A DNA stretch of 47,352 nt from the NCBI GenBank assembly GCA_002104895.1, contig MCFG01000468.1, positions 1 through 47,352 of the forward strand, in the 5' to 3' direction. Shown piece after piece: positions 34,154 through 44,818 of the stretch. The position numbers and the translations under genes are program-made. The stretch's first letter is position 1; every line of letters starts with the position of its first letter. A model generated the notes under the pieces. It made no database searches, was not told where the DNA came from, and was given only the letters and a program-made list of their open reading frames with translations. This DNA is from Anaeromyces robustus. Taxonomy: Eukaryota > Neocallimastigomycota > Neocallimastigomycetes > Neocallimastigales > Neocallimastigaceae.

Positions 34154-34774
34154 TTATTGATATTTAGATTTACAATGTGACAATGATAAAGCTTTCTTAT
34201 AATCTACTCTTTGTACTGGTAAAATATAATGACAATTATTACTAAATGTAATTTCAAAAGTATATTTTTTATGTTCTTCACGATCTTTGGTATGGGTATA
34301 TGTATATAAAAAATCGTATTTATCAGCGGTACTGTTATAGAAAAATTTCCAATCTATAATAGTTGAATTTTCTACACTGCAACTTTCTTTTGGGTTATTA
34401 ATATTGTAACCATAATTGTCATTTAATGATTCTATTGGTAAATAAAATATATATATATAACGTGCTGTTAATTCATTGCATACTACAATTCCAAAACTAG
34501 GTTCATAGTAACAATTGTAAAATGAAACAACATTATTATGTCTAAATAAACTATATGAATAATAACTAAGTTTTAAATGATGTTTATTAGGTAATTTTCT
34601 ACATTTAGCTGTTCCATTATTTGCCCTTTTATGAATTATTTTATTTGTAGATCTAATTTCATTATTTATTATACTTGAATTTTCTTTTTTAGAAATATTT
34701 AAAAATTTACAATTAATTTCTAGTACATTTATTATGAAGAATAATAATATGGTATAATATTTTAAATATTTCAT
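34154..34774 (-). CDS. Small secreted cysteine-containing protein, unknown function
   Basis: ATG at 34774; 206 aa in one exon. A classical signal peptide (MKYLKYYTILLFFIINVLEI) is followed by a pro-region-like segment ending in a dibasic HKRANNG, a possible Kex2-type processing site. The mature part has six cysteines (CRKL, NCYY, VCNE, SCSV, NCHY, HCKS), enough for three disulfides, and several N-glycosylation sequons (NNGT, ENST, YNST). It is rich in Tyr and basic residues. I do not recognise the fold. Neocallimastigomycetes encode many orphan secreted proteins, and an extracellular or wall-associated role is all that can be inferred. It is flanked by long AT deserts on both sides. Confidence 0.75.
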   Translation of the reverse strand: MKYLKYYTILLFFIINVLEINCKFLNISKKENSSIINNEIRSTNKIIHKRANNGTAKCRKLPNKHHLKLSYYSYSLFRHNNVVSFYNCYYEPSFGIVVCNELTARYIYIFYLPIESLNDNYGYNINNPKESCSVENSTIIDWKFFYNSTADKYDFLYTYTHTKDREEHKKYTFEITFSNNCHYILPVQRVDYKKALSLSHCKSKYQ

Positions 34775-34849
34775 TTTGTTTATATTTATTTTTTTAAATT
34801 ATTTTGAAATTAATTTGAAAATAATTTAAATTTAAAATTACATTGAAAT

Positions 34850-34881
<32 letters not shown>

Positions 34882-34951
34882 TATTTATTTAAAAATAAAA
34901 ATATTTAAGCATTGTTTGTGTTTAAAAAGGTTTGTGTTTAGAAATGTTGTT

Positions 34952-34992
<41 letters not shown>

Positions 34993-36119
34993 ACAAAATT
35001 TCCCCTTAATTTTTCAATTATATATATATATATATTTTATATTTTATAATAATAATAAATATTTCTTTATATTCTATATAATATTCTATATAATATATTA
35101 ATAATACATTAATTTAAATAAAAAAAATTTTTTTTTTTAAAATCAAATGTTATAATGATTGTTTTTTTTTTTTCATTTATTATTTCTAATATATAATATT
35201 TAATTAATATATAATAATTATAATATCCTATTTTTATTTATATATATATATATATTTTTTTTTATACAATTGTTTTTTAGAATAGTTACATCAATTTTAC
35301 TTTATATCCATATACTATCATAATAATAGTAATATTAATAACTTTGTTTTATATTAAAATATAAATATAATTATTTATTATATATTTTTTTTTAAAAAAA
35401 TAATATAAAAAATGAACATAACAATAATTAGAAAAAGAATATTCTTAACAGTTTTATTAATAATTAATATTATTGACTTTTATTTATTTATATTTTATTT
35501 ATAATTCATTTATTTTTCTTAATCTATTTATTTATTTTCATATATTTTATTTCTTCATTTATTTATATTAAATTAAAACTTTATATCATAAATAAGGTGT
35601 TTTTTTTATGTGTGACAAGAAATATAAATTTCCATAGTTATAATAAAAATTAAAAAATTAGGAAAATTAAAATTATTTTTTTTTTATTAAACTCTTATTG
35701 TTTATTGTTATTTAATATAAAAATGAAAATTTTACCCAATAAAATTGATGCTAATTATTACACAATTCTTTGTTTAATATAAAATTTCCTTTTATTTATT
35801 CCATGAATCATGATACATATTACTATTTTCAATAATTAAATTTTAACAATCGATTTAAAAATATATAATATAATACTTTATTAAATGAATATTTAGTGTG
35901 AGAAAATAAAATGTAAAATATTAAGAAAAAATAGTTATACTATTGGTTTATAATAATAAAAAATAAATATTATAAGATATATGTTTATATATTATAAAAA
36001 TTACATATTTAATATTTAATTAATTAATTTAATCATAAATTTATTTAATTGTTAAATATATATTTAAATATATATTATTTTATAATATAAACTTAGTTTT
36101 CCTTTCATCCTAAAAATTT
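34775..36119. other. AT desert upstream of the small secreted gene
   Basis: Two long T runs (34851-34878 and about 40 T at 34948-34990), TA tracts and many short A/T inverted segments. It should contain the promoter of the minus-strand gene ending at 34154. No gene or GC-richer relic is seen. Confidence 0.65.
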
Positions 36120-37285
36120 TTTAAATTTTTCAGTTCAAGAAGCTTTTTTTTATTTCTTTTTCAACATATTTTAATTTAGTATTATGTTCATTTGTATAAC
36201 TTTATAATGATTGATCCATAAAATAATTATTATTGTGAAATCATGTTTATTGAATTAAATTAATAATCATTACCAATAATATTCTAAATAATTTTTTTTA
36301 GGCATAATCAGTTAATAAATTTACTATTTTAATTATTTTTTATGATTTTAAAATGATCATAATTTTTTATTAAAATTCGGAATTAAATTATTTTATGTGG
36401 AGTAATTGACAAAAAAAATGATAAATGAATTATTATTATTTTTTTCTTGTAGCTATAAATAGTGGTGTATTTTTTTCTTTGTTTGACTTAATAATATTAA
36501 TTTTTTAATAATTTTTTAGGTAATATATATAAATGATAAATGATTGTATATATTCATTTGAATATTTAATAGCTATTAAAGTTGGATAACATTTATACAA
36601 TTGAAATAGGCATTAATATTCAAATTTAGATTATTCAAAATAGGATATTTTTAGAATATTTTCACAGTTATCTCCACAAAAAGAATTTATTTTTTTTTCA
36701 TAAAACTTTTCATATCTATCTTTTTTTCTCAATATATGATTCCATGTTCGCTTTTTTCCTTTATTGCTATAGTTATAAAATTATCAATGGTACAATTTTT
36801 ATGATTAAAATGTTTCCGTATTCCATGTTAAAAATATTAAAAATAAAAAATCCAACTTATCCCCTCTTATATGTTAATAGTTAAAAGAATACTATTTCTA
36901 TAAGCATAATTCATTTGTAATTGAACTATTTCAATTCTTTTGATTTTGATATTATTAGTAGATAATTCAAATCTTTTAAATTTTCATTAATTATTGTAAT
37001 ATTATTTTCTGTAGAACAATTCAATAATAATTTAACTATTTTAATATTTTTTTTAACAGCTGATAAAAGTGGATGGTAATTGCCATATGTAGTTTAATTT
37101 AATTTTAAAATAATACTATTTTTATTGCTATTATCTAAAAATTATTGAACACATTTAATTTTTCCTATATCTACAGCATAATAGCATAATATTTTTTAAT
37201 AGCATAATCAATTATTTTATAATTTTTTTTTCATATCTTCATGATAAAAACTTTTTGCATTATAGAAATCTTTTATCTTTTCCAT
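36120..37285 (-). pseudogene. Decayed ankyrin-repeat gene
   Basis: An ATG at 37285 opens MEKIKDFYNAKSFYHEDMKK, then frequent stops and frame changes follow. Ankyrin-type pieces remain recognisable downstream: IGKIKCVQ near 37.16 kb, YGNYHPLLSAVKKNIKIVKL (about 37.09-37.03 kb), LLLNCSTENN, and NTPLFIATRK at about 36.48-36.45 kb. The order and spacing fit several consecutive 33-residue repeats, so this is one gene that lost constraint rather than chance similarity. At least six stops are visible in the first 500 bases. It resembles in kind, not in detail, the intact ankyrin gene at 9799-11877. No function is expected. Confidence 0.75.
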
Positions 37286-37863
37286 TTATTATAAATATAA
37301 TACTTTTTACATTATAAAAAATATCTATTTTAACAATATTTAAATAAAGAAAATATCAAATATAACAATAATATTAAATTATAATAATGGTAAATAAAAA
37401 GAAAAAAAATAATCATAAAAATAAAAGTTAACTCTATATCTTTTTATATAAACCAAATTTTATTTAATATTAATATATTTATTTATATTAAATGTATTTT
37501 ATTGAATATAATTTCTATTAAATATTCTTTAGTTTTTTTTTTTTATTTTTATTTTTTATTTTTATTTTTTTTTTTGAAAATTCTGATAAAAAATTAATGT
37601 AAAATTAAGTATAAAATAATTTAGAACAGTTTATACAATAAACAAATTTAATTAATAAAAAAATATTCAGTTACTTTCATTTTATACCTTTAAAAATAAA
37701 TACATATAATATATAAAAATAAATTTAATAAAAAAAAGTAACAAATAATATATAAACTATTTTTATATGGAAATATAAAAATAATAAAATTATCGTTAAT
37801 ATATTAAAAAATGCATACATATTCATAAAAAACATCACTTATTGCATATGAGTAAAAAAATAT

Positions 37864-38285
<422 letters not shown>

Positions 38286-39295
38286 CAAGTTATGCATCAT
38301 TTTTATTTATAATAGAATATTAAAAATAATTCTATTTTTTTAATTTGATTTTATGAATTATTTGATTTCTTTAATTAGTTTTAATATAACATAATATTAT
38401 TCCTGATCTTTGTTAAAAATAATTATCAACGAAATATTGTTTCAAATGTTATTTCTTTATATTTATTCATTTTTCATATACATATAAATGTTAGATAGAA
38501 GTTTTATATAAAATTATTAATATTATTATTATTACTATTATTATTGTTTTTATGAAGAAGAAAAAAATAATAATAATAAATTAAAACATATATTTTCTAT
38601 ATTTTTAATTTTAATTATAAAAATAACCATAAAAGATTGTATATCATATTTTAAATTTGATTAAAAAAATTATATTAAATATTTTTTATTTATTTTATTA
38701 TTATTATTCTTTTTACATAAAAATATATTTATATTTCCAAAATAACATATTATTAGTGAATTACAATAAAATGGAAAAAAAAATTATTTAAACTAATATA
38801 ACAACAACATTAAGAAATTATTTATTGTTAAGATATTATTTTTTTTTAACATAATTAGATTTCATATAACGTTATATAAAAAAGTTTTATTCATAATATA
38901 TATAATATAAATATAGAACTTAAAAAAAATTGATTAGATTTGACCTTTATATATATATTTTAATAAATATTTATTTTATAAAAGTTTTTCATATGTTTAA
39001 ATAAAAATTTCAATGAAAAAAAAAAAAAAAAGTATATCATGTCATATTAATTAATAAATAATATAAAAAGAAAGAAAAATTATTAAAATTATCATATTTT
39101 TGTATTTTTGTATTTTTATTTAATTATTTAATTGTATAAAATACAAAGTTGTAAAAACTAGTTGCCGCTTATCTATAATATATTAATCATTTCAAAATGT
39201 TGAGAGTTTTTACTGAAATTATAAATAATATTGATAGATAATAATGTTATTAATCAGAAAAAAATTGTAATAGGATAATAATATAATAATAAAAA

Positions 39296-39575
<280 letters not shown>

Positions 39576-40765
39576 AATGAAAATAATAATGATAAATAAT
39601 GATAATTAGAAATATTTAAAACAAGTATGATAATCAATTTCATTTTTTTATTAATTAATACAAATATATAAAAAAAAAACCACAAAATAAAAAAATTTAA
39701 CATTTTAAATTAATTTATATGTATAATATATATTTAAATACATTTTAAATATAAATAATATTTAATTAAATTTTATTTAATTATAATTTATTAAACTAAT
39801 TAATACTATTTATAGAAAAAGGTGTAACTTTAGTGAATTTGTAAAAAAATCAATTAATGTTTTGAAAAAATAATTAATAAAATTTAATTACATAATATAA
39901 TATATCATATATTATAATATATTCATATTCAATAGAATAATATAAAATGTAAATAAAATATAAAGAATAAAATATAATGAAATATAACAATAAAGCATAT
40001 AAAATACTTTATATAATAAATTACTAAAAAAGTAAAAAAAAAATAATTATATATAATTAAAGAAATTCTTAAAAAAATAAAATTTCTTTTTTTCTTTGTA
40101 AAATAAAAAAAAAAAAAGAAGAAAAAAAAAATAAAAATAAATATAAAAATAAAAAAGAAAGAAAAAAAAATATAAAAATAAAGAAGAAAGAAAAAAAATA
40201 TAAAAAAAAAACAAGAAATTATTTCAACAAAAAAATAAAAAAAAATAAAAATAAATTAAAAGAAAATCATTTTAAGAAAAAGAAGCAAAAATAAAACAAA
40301 GAATAAAACTTATTAGATAAAAGGTTCTTACATATATTCTTTTATATATATTATCATTATTAATATATTTCATATATTTTTTGTATAATTTATATAAATT
40401 TCGATAAAAAAAAAGTTTATTAGAAAATAATATCATAATTTTAATGGAATGTTTGTATTTAATAGTCATAGCTTTAGTTAAAAAGCAATTAAAATTTTTA
40501 ATTCAGAATTATTTTTCTTTTTTTGTTTGTTTAATAAGTATATTTAATAAATTAATATTTTCTAACTTTTTTTTTTATTTATATTTTAAATATTATATAT
40601 ATATAATATATACTATAATATTAATAAATAAACCATGTTTAGGTTAAGAAGTACATTTAAAAAGATTTTTTATTATTCTTAAAAAATTCAATAAAAAAAA
40701 AAAGAAAAAACTTAATATATATATAAAAAAAAGAAAGATTTTATATAAAAAAATAGTAAAAAAAA

Positions 40766-41395
40766 ATGTTGTGCAAATATATTATTGCTTTAGCTATCTT
40801 CACTATTACTTCAACCTACGCTGCTATTTGTAATAGAGATATTGAATGTCTTACTAAAAATGCACAAATGACATTCCTTGGTCGTGTAATTGGTATTGAA
40901 CAAACTAATGCTACAATGTTCTCAGCTGAAGTACAACCATTATGTACAATGTTTTCAACAGTTGCTAATACTAAAATTGATGATGAAGAATTTAAACGTA
41001 CTGTATTTATTGATGGTTTTGGTACTCATGCTGGTGGAACATGTAATGCTGATGCAGGTATTGTAGGTGATACAAATATATTTTTCGTTTGGGTAAATGC
41101 TTCTTCTATTCATGGAGTTGCTAGACGTTTTGGACTTTTTGATCCATGTTATGGTGCTTTTAAAAATACACCAGAAAATGCTCAAATATTAAATAATGTT
41201 ATATTAAGTCAAACTTCAGCTGTTCAAACTCCAATTGGTGTTGAATGTCCAGAAGTTAAAGCAACAACTGATAACAATGGTAATGGAAATGGACCTATTA
41301 ATTTAGATGAAGATCTTGATTCCAATGCCATATTAAAATATTCTATCAGTTCTATTGCCATTATTATTTCTTTATTTTATATATTTTTTATGTAA
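40766..41395 (+). CDS. Secreted, probably GPI-anchored cell-surface protein
   Basis: Single exon, 209 aa. The N-terminal signal peptide (MLCKYIIALAIFTITSTYAA) is followed by a compact domain beginning ICNRDIECLTKNAQMTFLGR. This contains six further cysteines (two near the start, PLCTM, GGTCNAD, FDPCYGA, VECPE). The linker KATTDNNGNGNGPINLDEDL leads to a small-residue site (DSNA) and a C-terminal hydrophobic stretch (ISSIAIIISLFYIFFM) with no basic tail, the layout of a GPI-anchor signal. Codon use is richer in GC than the surroundings. The Cys pattern and FLGRVIGIEQTN-type strand faintly recall NTR/OB-fold inhibitors such as TIMPs, but this is weak. Its location at the hyphal or zoospore surface is inferred; the function is unknown. 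Confidence 0.82.
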   Translation: MLCKYIIALAIFTITSTYAAICNRDIECLTKNAQMTFLGRVIGIEQTNATMFSAEVQPLCTMFSTVANTKIDDEEFKRTVFIDGFGTHAGGTCNADAGIVGDTNIFFVWVNASSIHGVARRFGLFDPCYGAFKNTPENAQILNNVILSQTSAVQTPIGVECPEVKATTDNNGNGNGPINLDEDLDSNAILKYSISSIAIIISLFYIFFM

Positions 41396-42770
41396 AATAA
41401 ATGAATAAATAAAATAATAATATATTTTTAAAAAGAAATTAGTCAAAAAAAAAAAAATTGAAGTAAAACAAACATAAGAAAGAAAATATTTAAAATATAA
41501 AATAATTAATTAAAATTCATATATATTATATACATATCAAAATTATTTTTTTTTTAAAAAAAAATATATATATATATATTAATTGTAATTATATATTTAT
41601 TAATTAGTAAATCAACATCAATTATTCATTTATCTTATTAATTTTGATAAATCTTTCAATAAAAAAAAAATTTTTTTTTTTTTTTTTGAAAATTTTATCA
41701 ATCATATAAATAGATATATATTAAAACATATGCTAAAAAAAGTATATTATAAAATATTTGTAATATCTTTATAAATAAATAAATAGATATCTTTTTTTTT
41801 TTTTTAATTATGATAATATCTATTATATATAATATAAAATTTATACTTATAATTGCTTTTATTTTTTTTAAAGCAATAATATTTAAATAATAGAAAAAAA
41901 AAAGAAAAAAAAATATTTATCTAATAAATATTATAGTAGTAGTATTGAATATATAATTACTTTTATTTAAATATTCGCAAGTTTTAATGTATATAGTTAA
42001 TAATTATTATATAAAAATATCAAAAAAGAAAACAAAATTTCAATATATTTAAAATATTAAAATATTATAATATCAATTATTATTAAAAAAATAATCATAA
42101 ATAATTATTTAATTAAATATATTAGTTTATCAGATTATATAATTCAATTATATTTAAAAAAATAATTCTAGTAAAAGCAGATATAAATATAATAAAATAT
42201 CATGAAATAAAATATTATTAAAAAATATTTTAATGTAACATTCTTTTAAAAAGAATATTATCGATATAAAAATAAAAAATAAAGTTTTTATTAAAAAAGA
42301 AATAAAAAATAAAATAAAAATATTTTAAATATAAAAGATCGATCATTATATATATTATTTATTTTGATTTATTTTAATCATTTATTTATTTATTTATTTA
42401 TTTATTTATTTTAATCATTATTTATTTTTTTATTTTTTTATTTATGATAATTATTATATAAAAATAATTATCAATTATTAAAAATACGTATTATTTTTCT
42501 TATTTTAATTAAATTTTTTTTTTCCAGTTTAATAGTAAAATTAAATTCTTTTTATTCTTTTTTTATTTTTCTATTTTCAATATTTTTTTTTTTTTTTTTC
42601 AAAAATAAAAAAAAAATAAATTAAGTTATTAATAAATTTTTATTGAAAACTTTATTTTTATATATATTATATTTTTTATATTTAAAAAGAATAAATTTAA
42701 ACAAAAGAAGTTACACAACAAATTTATTTTTAAACAAAAGTTGGTGAAGAATTTTTTTCTTAATAAAAAT

Positions 42771-42811
<41 letters not shown>

Positions 42812-43249
42812 AAACTAAATAAATTTTTTATAACATATAAAGCATATTATCTTTGCAATCAATCATTAATTCTTTCAAATTAAAATACTTTAATTTATAA
42901 TGTAATAAATATATAAATATATATAATATATAATAATTTATCAAATAAATTAATATAAATAATTAATAAATTTTATAATAAAAGAAAAAAACTAAATAAA
43001 TTAATAAAGATAGAGAAATATAAAAATATATTTTTTTTTTTTTAAAGTAGGTATTTCAAAAATTTAGTAATATACACTATTATATAATGAATAATTAATA
43101 ATAAATACTGTTTAAATATACAAATAATAATAATAAAAATAATATATGATTGTTCATAAAATTCTTAATTTTTTATTTATTTATTTATTTATTTATTTTG
43201 AACTGCATTACTGATATATAAATGAGAGTTATTTTTTTTTTTTAAAAAA
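41396..43249. other. AT desert downstream of the surface-protein gene
   Basis: About 1.85 kb of A/T sequence with a T run at 41672-41687, an A run of about 37 at 42772-42809, and ATTT repeats at 42380-42440 and 43170-43200. No gene, relic or structured element is recognisable. Confidence 0.7.
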
Positions 43250-43660
43250 AAATTATTCATTATATCAATAAATAATGAATTATCTTGACTTCTATAATTT
43301 CTCAAACTAGTTATACTATCATATTCACAATTTAATAAATTAAAAATATTATATGGTAATTCAGATTGTGGTAATTGATTTTCAATAGCATAATTAAGAA
43401 TTAAATCAAAAATAGATTCAATATTTGTATTTTCTGTTATATATTGATTTTTTCTTTTAGATTTTAAACCTCCACTTAAATCAATAAATTCTGGGTGAGA
43501 ACTAAAAGTAATAAAAAGATCTTTAAATCTCTGTACATTTTTTCAGCAAAATAAACTGTTAATGAATTTACTATTTTCATATATGATACGGATGACTTTT
43601 TTGAAGCTGAAATAATCATATCAAAAATACAGAAAGTTTTAATATTACCTTGTATTTAAT
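43250..43660 (-). pseudogene. Unrecognised gene fragment with at least one frame change
   Basis: Read on the minus strand, about 43660-43520 gives SASKKSSVSYMKIVNSLTVY then FAEKMYRDLKIF. After a change of frame near 43520, about 43520-43255 gives LFITFSSHPEFIDLSGGLKS, then NIESIFDLILNYAIENQLPQ and LPYNIFNLLNCEYDSITSLR. Composition and codon use are those of host coding DNA, and the reading is continuous for about 90 codons in the second part. No start codon fits. The family is unknown to me. It could be a remnant exon of a larger gene or a decayed duplicate. Confidence 0.45.
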
Positions 43661-43829
43661 TTACATTTCATGTATAATATATTCTTTACTTTAAAATTTA
43701 ATCTATATGTTACATATATGTTTAAATTTAAATTAATTATTTTAATAAAAATTAATCCTTGTTTAAAAAAAAATGGTTAAAGCAGATATCTTATTCTCAC
43801 ATGAAATTGTTCATAAATATTGTGATAAT

Positions 43830-44116
43830 TATGAGGTGTATAATACTTTAGAAGAACTTTGAAAAACTAAAAATTGTTGAGGAACAGAGACAGTGGTATG
43901 AACAACTTATCAAAAGTTCATCCGAGTCTCCTGTTTCGGATATAGTGGGTCTGTTGCATTTTCTAACTATTATTATGCCAATTGTAAATATATCCTTTCG
44001 GATTCTTCTCAATAGCAATAAGAACAATCCGGGCAGTTTCAAGGGCGTCGACGTCGAAAAGATAAGGTATGAAATTTATTCCAATACGGATTCAAATGAC
44101 ATCCCATTCGTTTAAT
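43830..44116 (+). pseudogene. 3' fragment of an unrecognised gene
   Basis: A GC-richer stretch reads EKLKIVEEQRQWYEQLIKSS, then SDIVGLLHFLTIIMPIVNIS (a membrane-like segment), and ends SFKGVDVEKIRYEIYSNTDS before TAA at about 44114-44116. The helical part continues upstream in another frame (EVYNTLEEL near 43833), implying a one-base disruption. No start is visible. The edge lies close to the LINE's 3' end, so it may be what remains of a gene or element disturbed by insertions. The function is unknown. Confidence 0.4.
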
Positions 44117-44305
44117 GGGAGATATTAGAATTTTAACTTCTTTCCTTTTTATTTATTTAATATTTTTAAAACCATTGTTCATAATTGTTTGTGTTTAAGA
44201 ATTGAATTTCTATCCTGTTCAAAGACCTTACTATTGAATAATTGAATATCCAATGAGAAAAAACTTTTCATTTTTTTTTTTTTCATCACAACAATTTTTT
44301 TTTTT

Positions 44306-44549
44306 ATGGCACACAATTTGTACGTCATTTTTATTGGCACACAATTCGTACGTCAACTTTGTTGAATTTAAATATTTAAATACATAAATCATAAAAAAAC
44401 ACATAATGAAAAACAATGATACTAAAAAAATAAAAAAACCAGTAAAATATTATAGATAATAATAAATAATACTGGAAGGGAAAAAAAAGTAGTATATTAA
44501 TATTTAAAAACAATAAATCCATATACAAGCCCTTAATTCTAAATATAGA

Positions 44550-44554
<5 letters not shown>
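44306..44554 (-). mobile_element. Extra copy of the LINE 3' untranslated region
   Basis: About 250 bp closely matching 44592-44806. Both copies share the hairpin start, a block near AATAAATCCAT, CCAGTATTATCTAT-type sequence (minus strand) and the terminal GACGTACAAATTGTGTGCCA. The copies are head-to-tail and separated by a 37-base A tract (minus strand; T at 44555-44591). This copy has an additional tandem duplication of its terminal 27-bp unit (near 44307 and 44334) and is followed by its own shorter A tracts (44295-44305, 44270-44283). It is either a truncated insertion or the product of template jumping. Confidence 0.75.
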
Positions 44555-44594
<40 letters not shown>

Positions 44595-44784
44595 GCACAC
44601 AATTTGTACGTCAACTTTATTGAATTTAAATATTAAAATACATGAATCATAAAAAAAACACATAATGAAAAAAAATGATACTAAAAAAAATAAAAACCAG
44701 TAAAATATTATAGATAATAATAGATAATACTGGAGGAAAAAAAGAAGTATAATAATATTTAAAAACAATAAATCCATACAGCCC

Positions 44785-44806
44785 TTAATTCTAAATATAG
44801 AATTAA
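44785..44806 (-). promoter_or_regulatory. Hairpin at the start of the LINE 3' UTR
   Basis: TTAATTCTA and TAGAATTAA form a 9-bp stem with a 4-base loop, 12 bases after the stop codon. The identical sequence occurs at 44533-44554 at the start of the extra 3' UTR copy. LINE 3' hairpins are known to recruit the element's own reverse transcriptase, so such a role is plausible. Confidence 0.6.
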
Positions 44807-44818
44807 AGTAAAATTGAT

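Noticed and set aside
40272-40647. Short open frames on both strands upstream of the 40766 gene
   Set aside because: Low-complexity hydrophobic or Lys/Tyr strings from A/T-rich DNA, mutually overlapping.
44376-44777. A 133-codon minus-strand ORF across the LINE tail
   Set aside because: It runs through the duplicated 3' UTR and the A tract (a poly-Lys run), so it is not a gene.
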